This document shows, one piece after another, positions 7,934 through 13,693 of a DNA stretch of 14,331 nucleotides. The notes below the pieces were generated by a model. That model did not search any database, was not told the origin of the DNA, and saw only the letters and a program-made list of their open reading frames with translations. Positions within the stretch are counted from its first letter, which is position 1. Each line of letters begins with the position of its first letter. The position numbers were made by a program, and so were the translations under genes. Source of the DNA: Pseudomonadota bacterium (GTDB taxonomy: Bacteria > Pseudomonadota > Alphaproteobacteria > Rhodospirillales > Rhodospirillaceae); NCBI GenBank assembly GCA_023396465.1, contig JAEWWF010000409.1, positions 1 to 14,331 on the forward strand. Reading direction: 5' to 3'.

Positions 7934-9253
7934 GTGACAGAAACAGACAAACACAGCCGCGAACGCGCACCCGCCCGCTGCATGGTCATCCACCCCGCTC
8001 TCAAGCGGGGCGGCAGCGAGGATGCGCGCGACCCCCAGGCCCGCCTGGACGAGGCCAAGGGCCTCGCCCTCGCCATCGACCTGAACATCGTCCATGGCGA
8101 GGTGGTGCCGGTCAGCAAGCCGAAGCCCTCCACCTACCTGGGGGAAGGGCAGGTGGACCGGCTCGCCCAAATCGTCGAGGACAACGGCGTCGAGGTGGCG
8201 GTCATGGACTGCGCCGTGACGCCGGTGCAGCAACGCAACCTGGAACGGGCGTGGAAGTGCAAGGTCATCGACCGCACCGGCCTGATCCTGGAAATCTTCG
8301 GTGAGCGGGCCCGCACCCGCGAGGGCATGTTGCAGGTGGAACTGGCCCACCTCAGCTATCAGCGCTCCCGCCTGGTGCGGTCGTGGACCCACCTGGAGCG
8401 CCAGCGCGGCGGCTTCGGCTTCCTCGGCGGCCCCGGTGAAACCCAGATCGAAATCGACCGCCGGCTCATTGGCGAGCGCATCGCCAAGCTGAAGAAGGAA
8501 CTGGAGGAGGTCAAGCGCACCCGCAACCTCCACCGCGAGGCACGGCGGCGCGTGCCGTACCCCATCATCGCCCTGGTCGGCTACACCAACGCCGGCAAGT
8601 CCACCCTGTTCAACCGCCTGACGCGGGCCGAGGTCTACGCCCAGGACCAGTTGTTCGCCACGCTGGACCCCACCATGCGCGGCCTCGTGCTGCCGTCGGG
8701 GACCAAGGCGATCCTGTCCGACACCGTGGGCTTCGTCTCCGACCTGCCGCATGAACTGGTGGCCGCCTTCCACGCTACGCTGGAAGAGGTTCTGGAGGCC
8801 GACGTCATCGTCCATGTGCGCGACGCCGCCAGCCCGGACACCGAGGCGCAGAAGGCCGACGTGGAGAAGGTGCTGCGGGTCGAGCTTGACCTCGGCGACG
8901 AGGTGGACGAAGGGCTGCTGGAGGCCCTCAACAAGATCGACCTGCTGCCCGTCGACGCCCGCGCCGAACTGCTGAGCCAGACCGGCCGCTCGGAGCACAT
9001 GGTGGCGCTGTCGGCCGTTACCGGCGAGGGCACCGAGGCCCTGCTGCGGCGGATCGAGGACCTGCTGCTGCGCAACCGCGAAACGGTGGACGTGGACGTG
9101 CCGCTCTCCGACGGCGGCCTCATCGCCTGGCTCTACCGCAAGGGCGACGTGATCTCGCGCACGGACGGGGAGGAGAACGCCCACATGGTGGTGCGCCTCG
9201 ACCCCGCCGATGCCGAGCGCCTGCGCAATGGCAGCGCCAATGGCCGGGATTGA
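7934..9253 (+). CDS. hflX: GTPase HflX (ribosome-associated)
   Basis: GTPase that binds the 50S subunit and splits stalled or hibernating 70S ribosomes; 439 residues from the GTG at 7934. The N-terminal HflX domain contains YLGEGQVDRLAQIV, followed by the glycine-rich segment RGGFGFLGGPGETQIEIDRR and a coiled-coil linker (RRLIGERIAKLKKELEEVKR). The G domain has G1 GYTNAGKST (216-224), G3 DTVGF (263-267) and G4 NKID (333-336); a C-terminal domain follows. The GTG start lies 22 nt after the hfq stop and has only a weak distant GACGAGG; ATG 7982 (MVIHPAL) is the in-frame alternative, after which family conservation is clear. Confidence 0.95.
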   Translation: MTETDKHSRERAPARCMVIHPALKRGGSEDARDPQARLDEAKGLALAIDLNIVHGEVVPVSKPKPSTYLGEGQVDRLAQIVEDNGVEVAVMDCAVTPVQQRNLERAWKCKVIDRTGLILEIFGERARTREGMLQVELAHLSYQRSRLVRSWTHLERQRGGFGFLGGPGETQIEIDRRLIGERIAKLKKELEEVKRTRNLHREARRRVPYPIIALVGYTNAGKSTLFNRLTRAEVYAQDQLFATLDPTMRGLVLPSGTKAILSDTVGFVSDLPHELVAAFHATLEEVLEADVIVHVRDAASPDTEAQKADVEKVLRVELDLGDEVDEGLLEALNKIDLLPVDARAELLSQTGRSEHMVALSAVTGEGTEALLRRIEDLLLRNRETVDVDVPLSDGGLIAWLYRKGDVISRTDGEENAHMVVRLDPADAERLRNGSANGRD

Positions 9254-9275
9254 CACACCGTAAGGTCCTCCCTTG

Positions 9276-9306
9276 CCCTGTCTCCTTCCGGGCTAGAAGG
9301 GCAGGG
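9276..9306 (+). terminator. Possible terminator hairpin after hflX
   Basis: Nested stems CCCTG/CAGGG (9276-9280 with 9302-9306) and CCTTC/GAAGG (9284-9288 with 9296-9300) form a hairpin 22 nt after the hflX stop, with a seven-nt loop and a small internal bulge. No T-tract follows, so termination is a guess; it could also be a 3' stabilising structure. Confidence 0.4.
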
Positions 9307-9329
9307 TGCGCCTCGACCACCTAGCGACA

Positions 9330-9356
9330 CCCCATGACTCCTTGCCCCATGACTCC
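9330..9356 (+). repeat. 12-bp direct repeat, 15-bp period
   Basis: CCCCATGACTCC occurs at 9330-9341 and again at 9345-9356, separated by three nt, in the non-coding gap between hflX and the acetyltransferase gene. Origin unknown; probably a small local duplication. Confidence 0.6.
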
Positions 9357-9377
9357 GTGGAGGCACCAGGAATGGCT

Positions 9378-9416
9378 GGCCGCCAAGAGCGGCGCATAGG
9401 CTCTTGTGGCGTGGCC
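9378..9416 (+). other. Strong hairpin upstream of the acetyltransferase gene
   Basis: The arm 9378-9390 (GGCC then GCCAAGAGC) pairs with 9400-9416 (GCTCTTG, bulged T, GGC, two-nt bulge, GGCC), giving about 13 paired bases around a nine-nt loop. It ends about 50 nt before the likely start at 9466, so it lies in the probable leader. It may be a regulatory mRNA structure or an intergenic palindrome; no T-run follows. Confidence 0.5.
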
Positions 9417-9465
9417 CTGGCGGGCGTATGAACCGCCGCCGTCCTTTCCGCGGAGCCCACGCCCC

Positions 9466-10008
9466 ATGCCGCCGTCCCCCATCGTCATCCGCCCCGCCAC
9501 CGTCGCCGACATGGCGCCGGTGCGGGCGATCTATGCCCACCATGTGCTGACCGGCATCGCCTCGTTCGAGGTGGAACCGCCGACCGAGGCCGAGATGGAG
9601 CGCCGCCGCGCCGACATCACCGGCCGCGGCCTACCTTATCTGGTGGCGACGGACGGCCCCGGAGGAGCGGTTCTCGGCTATGCCTATGCCGGGCCTTATC
9701 GGCCGCGTCCGGCCTACCGCCATACCGTCGAGGATTCGGTTTACGTCGCACCGGGGCAGGGCAGGCGGGGCATTGGTCGCGATTTGCTGGCCGCCATCAT
9801 CGCCCACTGCGAGACCCTCGACCTGCGCCAGATGATCGCCGTCATCGGTGATAGTGGCAACGCCGGCTCCATCGGCCTGCATGAAAGCCTCGGGTTCCGC
9901 CGCGTCGGGCTGCTGCCATCGGTGGGATTCAAGTTCGGCCGCTGGGTGGACAGCGTGCTCATGCAGCGGCCGCTGGGCGAAGGTGATGCCTCCCTTCCAG
10001 GGAAGTGA
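9466..10008 (+). CDS. GNAT N-acetyltransferase, phosphinothricin/methionine-sulfoximine acetyltransferase type
   Basis: Acetyl-CoA-dependent N-acetyltransferase resembling Pat/Bar and YncA-type enzymes, which acetylate glutamate analogues such as phosphinothricin or methionine sulfoximine; 180 residues. It opens with IRPATVADMAPVRAIYAHHV and continues to FEVEPPTEAEM. The acetyl-CoA loop is QGRRGIG (98-104) after VYVAPG, and the C-terminal half has MIAVIGDSGNAGSIGLHESL and VGFKFGRWVD, all typical of the family. The start at 9466 is chosen because the conserved domain begins seven codons later and GGAG lies about ten nt upstream; a GTG at 9406 in the same frame would extend it through a proline-rich stretch across the hairpin. 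The physiological substrate is unproven. It is probably a separate transcription unit. Confidence 0.88.
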   Translation: MPPSPIVIRPATVADMAPVRAIYAHHVLTGIASFEVEPPTEAEMERRRADITGRGLPYLVATDGPGGAVLGYAYAGPYRPRPAYRHTVEDSVYVAPGQGRRGIGRDLLAAIIAHCETLDLRQMIAVIGDSGNAGSIGLHESLGFRRVGLLPSVGFKFGRWVDSVLMQRPLGEGDASLPGK

Positions 10009-10023
10009 ACGATGCGGCGGTGA

Positions 10024-10035
10024 TCTACTAGTAGA
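10024..10035 (+). promoter_or_regulatory. Palindromic operator candidate, copy 1
   Basis: TCTACTAGTAGA is a perfect 12-bp palindrome, extended to 14 bp by the flanking A and T (10023-10036). It lies about 90 nt before the 89-residue gene at 10126, and the same 12-mer recurs 70 bp downstream. An AT-rich GATAAT (10034-10039) overlaps its right edge and could be a -10 element, but no good -35 is visible. Confidence 0.6.
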
Positions 10036-10093
10036 TAATGAGCGGGAAAGGCGTGAAACACGGCTGGACCACCGGTGGGGGACGTGAGACAGT

Positions 10094-10105
10094 TCTACTA
10101 GTAGA
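10094..10105 (+). promoter_or_regulatory. Palindromic operator candidate, copy 2
   Basis: Second identical copy of TCTACTAGTAGA, ending 20 nt before the ATG at 10126 and immediately ahead of the ribosome binding site (CAGGAGA, 10112-10118). Two exact palindromes in a 117-nt intergenic region are unlikely by chance in DNA this GC-rich. The position suits repression of the downstream gene, possibly by its own product. Confidence 0.6.
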
Positions 10106-10125
10106 GCTGCGCAGGAGATGCTGGC

Positions 10126-10395
10126 ATGGCCACCACCGAATCCCAAACCCGCTGGCGACGCAAGAACCGCTACGTCAAGAAGCAGTTGAACGTCATGGCG
10201 CGTGGCCAGGTTCACGGCTGGCTGGAGGAGGTGGGCGATCGCTTCGCCCTGCGCGGCAAGGGGGAGGCGGTGGCGTTCTCCGCTTTCGTGGTGCAATGGC
10301 TGATGCAGCAATCGGCCCACAACGGCGAGGCTGCCCGGCTACTGGACCTGTTGTCCGCCAGCTATCATGCCGACCGTGAACTATACGCCCCCTGA
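10126..10395 (+). CDS. Small protein, possible ribbon-helix-helix regulator
   Basis: 89-residue protein of no family I can name with certainty. The N-terminus is basic (TRWRRKNRYVKKQLN). It then has a possible short strand (KKQLNVMA), an amphipathic helix (GQVHGWLEEVGDRFAL), a turn with Lys/Gly (RGKGE) and a second hydrophobic helix (AFSAFVVQWLMQQSA). That strand-helix-turn-helix order is what ribbon-helix-helix DNA-binding proteins show, but the signature is not strong. A good Shine-Dalgarno (CAGGAGA) sits seven nt before the ATG. Two identical 12-bp palindromes lie just upstream, which fits an autoregulated DNA-binding protein; that link is inference. No toxin-like partner is adjacent, since the next gene encodes an inositol-monophosphatase-family enzyme. 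Confidence 0.75.
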   Translation: MATTESQTRWRRKNRYVKKQLNVMARGQVHGWLEEVGDRFALRGKGEAVAFSAFVVQWLMQQSAHNGEAARLLDLLSASYHADRELYAP

Positions 10396-10455
10396 CAGGC
10401 GTAGACCCATGGCCCCTGGTTGTCGTCGGGGCGTGCATGCCGTAGAAGAAACGCC

Positions 10456-11283
10456 ATGACCACACCCACCGTCGCCACAGCCGACACCGTTGACCTCGCG
10501 GAGGTCGCCGCCATCATGCGGGCGGTGGCGCGGGCGGAGATCCTGCCTCGCTTCCGTACCCTCGGCCGCCATGAGATCCACCAGAAGAGCCACCCCGGGG
10601 ATCTGGTCACCGCCGCCGACGTGGCCGCAGAAAAGGCGCTGAGCGACCGCTTGCTGGCGCTTCTGCCGGGCTCCCTCGTGGTCGGAGAGGAAGCGGCCCA
10701 TGCCGACCCGTCGGTGATGGACAAGCTTCAACAGGACGCACCGGTATGGGTGCTCGATCCTGTCGACGGCACCCGCAACTTCGCCAACGGTGTCCCGCGC
10801 TTTGCCGTCATGGTCGCGCTGGTGCAAGGCGGGGATACGGTGGCTGGCTGGATACTGGACCCGGTGGCGGATAGCCTCTATGCCGCCCACCGGGGCAGTG
10901 GCAGTTGGTGCGACGGGAAGCGGGTGGCCGTGGCCGCTCCGGCACCCTTGCGCACCCTGGTGGGAGCCGCCGGCTACGGTCATGCCAAACTGTTCAAACC
11001 GCACGGTATTCGCACCCGGCAAAGCGGCAGCGCCGCCCACGATTACATGCAGGCGAGCGATGGTCGGGCCGGTTTCGCCGTCTTCCGCCGTCGTCTGAAC
11101 CCTTGGGATCATGCCGCCGGGGCGCTCATCTTCACGGAAGCCGGAGGAGTGTGCCGGCTTTATGACGGCCGGCCTTATCGGCCAGGAGACATCGACGGCG
11201 ACCACATCATCCTCGCCCCAGACGAGGTGCTATGGCAGGAGTTGAGGGATATCCTGCGGCCCCACATCGAAGGCCATGCCTGA
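10456..11283 (+). CDS. Inositol monophosphatase family phosphatase
   Basis: Mg-dependent, Li-sensitive phosphatase superfamily member, 275 residues. The metal-binding set is complete: GEEA (E78), WVLDPVDGTRNF (D101 and D104, followed by T106) and WDHAAGALIFTEAGG (D218). Candidate substrates in this superfamily are inositol phosphates, histidinol phosphate, fructose 1,6-bisphosphate and 3'-phosphoadenosine 5'-phosphate; the sequence does not decide between them. The ATG at 10456 is chosen over an upstream in-frame start at 10420 because the latter adds only a Cys/Arg-rich stretch; upstream GAAGAA is a weak ribosome site. It lies 60 nt after the small regulator-like gene and converges on the lipoprotein gene downstream. 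Confidence 0.9.
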   Translation: MTTPTVATADTVDLAEVAAIMRAVARAEILPRFRTLGRHEIHQKSHPGDLVTAADVAAEKALSDRLLALLPGSLVVGEEAAHADPSVMDKLQQDAPVWVLDPVDGTRNFANGVPRFAVMVALVQGGDTVAGWILDPVADSLYAAHRGSGSWCDGKRVAVAAPAPLRTLVGAAGYGHAKLFKPHGIRTRQSGSAAHDYMQASDGRAGFAVFRRRLNPWDHAAGALIFTEAGGVCRLYDGRPYRPGDIDGDHIILAPDEVLWQELRDILRPHIEGHA

Positions 11284-11315
11284 GAGTCAGGGCGATGCCC
11301 TTCAGCGGCCTCTCA
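11281..11315. terminator. Convergent-gene inverted repeat, possible bidirectional terminator
   Basis: TGAGAG (11281-11286) and CTCTCA (11310-11315) are inverted repeats that contain the stop codons of the two convergent genes. Inside them AGGGC/GCCCT (11289-11293 with 11297-11301) forms a second short stem. The whole intergenic gap is 29 nt. It is symmetrical enough to act on both strands, but no T-tract is present. Confidence 0.45.
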
Positions 11316-11948
11316 ATCCAGTTGCGCCTTCATGCGCGGTTCCTGACCTCGCACGCCGTTGATTTTCCAGTCATAGAGCATGAAGCCCTGCGGTCCCGGG
11401 CGAACCGAATCGGCATTGTGCTCCAGAACGCGGGCATTGGTCGTGACCCGCAGCAGGCCACGGCTGTTGAGGCCGGCTTGTTCGATGGTCTCCGGCGGGA
11501 TCAGCTTGATCGCCTGGCTCGCTGACAGGCTGACCAGCCCGTCTTCATCGGTCTGCATGGTGATGATGCGGGCGTTACGCCGCACAAATGTCACCAGATC
11601 AGGCCGCGCCAGCTTGCCGACACGGTTGTATTCGACGGAAAAGGTGCCGGGGCCGGTGGCGCGGACGTCAGAAAAGCTGCGGTCGCGCGCCAGGTCCCGT
11701 TCCAGGACCACCATCTTTTCCGGCAGGTCGGCCTGCGTCACCCGACCTTCCCGCAGGTCCTTCACCAGCGGCAGCCAAGTCAGGTCGCCCTTGTAGTAGA
11801 GGCCGAACTCGCCGGTACGGGCGAGGCGGATTTCCGACTGGAAGCGATCAGGAAGGTAGCAACTCGCCAGCAACGGCAGCACGAGAGCAATGGCACCGAC
11901 AGCCCGCAACGCACGGCGGACGAAGGCGGGCAGGGCGGCGACGGTCAT
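11313..11948 (-). CDS. Uncharacterised lipoprotein
   Basis: 211 residues from the ATG at 11948. A basic n-region (FVRRALRAVG) and hydrophobic core (AIALVLPLL) lead to a lipobox LASC with the lipidated Cys at residue 30, so the mature protein should be anchored on a membrane facing the periplasm. The residue after Cys is Tyr, not Asp, so outer-membrane sorting is possible. The mature part is soluble-looking and mixed alpha/beta (SEIRLARTGEFGLYYKGDL, then FSVEYNRVGKLARPDLV); I recognise no domain. The start is chosen because its ATG overlaps the mazG stop in an ATGA arrangement, indicating translational coupling; an in-frame start ten codons upstream would lie inside mazG. Function unknown. Confidence 0.85.
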   Translation of the reverse strand: MTVAALPAFVRRALRAVGAIALVLPLLASCYLPDRFQSEIRLARTGEFGLYYKGDLTWLPLVKDLREGRVTQADLPEKMVVLERDLARDRSFSDVRATGPGTFSVEYNRVGKLARPDLVTFVRRNARIITMQTDEDGLVSLSASQAIKLIPPETIEQAGLNSRGLLRVTTNARVLEHNADSVRPGPQGFMLYDWKINGVRGQEPRMKAQLD

Positions 11949-12787
11949 CCCCGAAGGTCTCTCTTCACTTGGCCCCACAGGGCCTCCATCTCGTCGAGGC
12001 TTGAATTCTCCGGCGATTTCCCCCGCATTTCAAGGAGTTCCTCCACAGCCCGGAAGCGCCGGTCGAACTTGGCCGTGGCGTGCCGCAGAGCGGTTTCCGC
12101 ATCAACCCCAGCCTTGCGAGCGAGGTTGACAACGGCGAACAGCAGATCGCCGATTTCCTCCGCCACCCGTCCGTCATCGCGCGGGACGGCGGTGAGTTCG
12201 ACACGGACCTCGTCCAGTTCCTCTTCGATCTTGTCGATGACCTGCGCTGCCTCCGGCCAGTCGAAGCCGACCCGACCCGCCCGCTTCTGGATCTTGACCG
12301 CCCGGGTCAGGGCGGGCAGGGCGATCGGAACCCCGTCGAGCGCCGAGGGGCTGACGCGGCTCCCGCTGGCGGCAGCGTCCGCGGTGGCTTTCGCGGCACG
12401 TTCGCGTGCCTTGTGCTCCTCCCACGCCACGGTCTGGGCGGCGGCGTCGGCGACCTCGGCATCGCCGAACACGCCAGGGTGGCGACGGATCATCTTGCTA
12501 CAGATGGAGCCGACCACGTCGGCGAAGGCGAACGCGCCGGCTTCCTCCGCCATGCGGCTGTGAAACACCACCTGTAGCAGCAGATCGCCCAGTTCGTCCT
12601 GCAACTCTGGCAGGTCACCGCGCTCGATGGCATCGGCGACCTCGTAGGCTTCCTCGATGGTGTAAGGGGCGATGGTGGCGAAGGTTTGGTCCCGGTCCCA
12701 GGGGCAGCCGGTATCAGGATCACGCAGCCGCGCCATGATAGCGAGCAGATCGTCGATCGGTCGGGGACGGAAATCGTCGGTCATCAT
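11945..12787 (-). CDS. mazG: Nucleoside triphosphate pyrophosphohydrolase MazG
   Basis: House-cleaning all-alpha NTP pyrophosphatase that hydrolyses (d)NTPs to the monophosphate plus pyrophosphate; 280 residues with the two tandem MazG domains of full-length MazG. The N-terminal domain has CPWDRDQTF (28-36) and the Mg-binding EExxE...ExxD set (E45, E46, E49, then E65 and D68 in DELGDLLLQVVFHSRMAEE). The C-terminal domain repeats the pattern (KIEEELDEVRVEL, then AEEIGDLLFAVVNLAR). Between them is an Ala-rich linker. The gene begins with two adjacent ATGs (12787 and 12784); a GATGAGG lies one and four nt upstream respectively, so the second ATG is slightly favoured. The stop overlaps the start of the lipoprotein gene. 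Confidence 0.95.
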   Translation of the reverse strand: MMTDDFRPRPIDDLLAIMARLRDPDTGCPWDRDQTFATIAPYTIEEAYEVADAIERGDLPELQDELGDLLLQVVFHSRMAEEAGAFAFADVVGSICSKMIRRHPGVFGDAEVADAAAQTVAWEEHKARERAAKATADAAASGSRVSPSALDGVPIALPALTRAVKIQKRAGRVGFDWPEAAQVIDKIEEELDEVRVELTAVPRDDGRVAEEIGDLLFAVVNLARKAGVDAETALRHATAKFDRRFRAVEELLEMRGKSPENSSLDEMEALWGQVKRDLRG

Positions 12788-12839
12788 GCCTCATCGCGAC
12801 AACTACGGCCGCAGTTTCGCGGAGCGGGTGAAGGTGGTG

Positions 12840-13085
12840 TCAGCGTTTCGGAGGCTTGCCGATCTTGCGCAAAAATGCTTCCCATTTTGTCTCCATGGTT
12901 TTCTTGGGCAGCGCCTTGCGGCTTTCGGCGGCATTCTCCAGGCGGCGCAGCTTACGGCGAACTGTCAGGAAGGCTTGAGCTTCCGGCGTATCGAGCAATT
13001 CTCGTTTCTGCAACTCGGCGAGCAGGCGCTCGCTCATGCGCAGCCAGTGCTGGCCGAAGCGCCGGTCAAGGTCGTCGTCGGACAT
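12840..13085 (-). CDS. Small hypothetical protein
   Basis: 81 residues, strongly charged and predicted helical (LRMSERLLAELQKRELLD, then AFLTVRRKLRRLENAAESRK), with a basic C-terminal tail (FLRKIGKPPKR). No signal peptide, membrane segment or recognised domain. It is the first gene of the minus-strand group, 52 nt ahead of mazG, and may share its transcript. No clear ribosome binding site is seen before the ATG at 13085. Composition is only slightly less GC-rich than its neighbours. I consider it probably real from its even protein-like composition, but a chance frame is not excluded. Confidence 0.6.
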   Translation of the reverse strand: MSDDDLDRRFGQHWLRMSERLLAELQKRELLDTPEAQAFLTVRRKLRRLENAAESRKALPKKTMETKWEAFLRKIGKPPKR

Positions 13086-13228
13086 GGGCCGGATGCTCGC
13101 TCACTTGCTGGCTGGTACGACACTATATAAGCCCGGATCATGGCTTGCCCCAGCCCATGGCGCAAGAGCGGGCGACGTCGTCGTGTCCGTAGCACGATGT
13201 ATGTCCGGTCTTTGAATAGTGCAGTTTC

Positions 13229-13242
13229 GGGCATTGTTGCCC
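13229..13242 (+). other. Short hairpin
   Basis: GGGCA (13229-13233) and TGCCC (13238-13242) form a five-bp stem around TTGT. The octamer TTTCGGGC at its left edge (13225-13232) is repeated at 13247-13254. Confidence 0.4.
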
Positions 13243-13262
13243 TTCATTTCGGGCGACCGAGA

Positions 13263-13299
13263 CGCTGCGAAGTGCAAGCCGAAGGCTCACTTCGCAGTG
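13263..13299 (+). repeat. Long imperfect palindrome (intergenic hairpin)
   Basis: CTGCGAAGTG (13265-13274) pairs perfectly with CACTTCGCAG (13288-13297). After a two-nt bulge (CA, 13275-13276), AGCC pairs with GGCT around a GAA loop, and one G-T and one C-G pair extend the outside to 13263-13299. This is the strongest stem in the window and resembles REP/IR-type dispersed intergenic palindromes; copy number in the genome cannot be seen here. Confidence 0.65.
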
Positions 13300-13329
13300 G
13301 ATCGGGCGCAACCATTCTCTGGCTCTGCC

Positions 13330-13384
13330 GTTGCTGGAGCAACACCGCAAAAATGTTGCGCTTCGCGACTTTACCAAATGCAAC
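13330..13384 (+). repeat. Alternating GTTGC/GCAAC arms
   Basis: GTTGC at 13330-13334, GCAAC at 13339-13343, GTTGC at 13355-13359 and GCAAC at 13380-13384 alternate, so several mutually exclusive five-bp stems are possible. This could be a switching RNA leader or chance; the arms are short. Confidence 0.35.
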
Positions 13385-13554
13385 AAACCGGGCAAAGCGA
13401 GCTTCCTGAGAACTGAGGGACAGTTTGATGTTCCCGGGCTCAAGCTGTTCGCAATACAGCCTGCCGCCACCTCACGCACTGCGGCAAATCCGCCTTGTTC
13501 GGGCAGGACGTTGAGCCAGGTCAGTTGCCTTATAAAGAACGATAATTCCACACC

Positions 13555-13580
13555 TTGGCAGCCCGCTTTGGCAGCCCGCT
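13555..13580 (+). repeat. Perfect 13-bp tandem duplication
   Basis: TTGGCAGCCCGCT is present twice without a gap, at 13555-13567 and 13568-13580. It sits where the sequence turns AT-richer, about 110 nt before the chimeric AAA+ gene, so it may mark an old insertion or recombination junction. Replication slippage is the simpler explanation. Confidence 0.65.
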
Positions 13581-13693
13581 GAGCACCCCATCTTTAGATG
13601 TACCCACGACGTTTTGCATGTGATATGCGTGTCAATCTCACACCGTCACGCTTGTTAAGCGCGCGGACGCATCACTGCTTTAAAGTTAAGCAA

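Larger units (their letters stand above)
13086..13693. other. Gene-poor transition region with hairpins; probable edge of an acquired island
   Basis: About 600 nt between the last minus-strand gene and the chimeric gene at 13694. Base composition falls visibly across it; the stretch 13600-13740 is rich in A and T. Frames of 60-137 codons exist on both strands but none has family resemblance, a ribosome site or even composition. It carries a cluster of stem-loops (13229-13242, 13263-13299, 13330-13343) and a perfect 13-bp tandem duplication (13555-13580). No tRNA, integrase or transposase is readable. It may hold a dispersed intergenic repeat, a remnant of an element, or the promoter of the downstream gene. 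Confidence 0.6.

Noticed and set aside
7847..9256. 469-codon minus-strand frame opposite hflX
   Set aside because: Shadow of hflX; composition is biased (His, Gln, Gly, Val) and there are no motifs.
10408..10435. GCCCC/GGGGC stem between the small regulator-like gene and the phosphatase gene
   Set aside because: Five bp with an 11-nt loop and no T-run; too weak to call a terminator.
13138..13551. 137-codon minus-strand frame in the gene-poor region
   Set aside because: Cys/Ser/Arg-rich with no recognisable family, it spans the long palindrome, and other frames over the same stretch are equally open. It may be a decayed fragment but cannot be supported as a gene.
13586..13693. Promoter for the chimeric gene (TTGTTA at 13652 with TTTAAA at 13679)
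   Set aside because: The spacing of 21 nt is outside the usual range and no better pair is evident.
13086..13693. tRNA gene or integrase attachment site at the island edge
   Set aside because: No cloverleaf, CCA-adjacent acceptor stem or TTCGA-type T-arm could be read on either strand.
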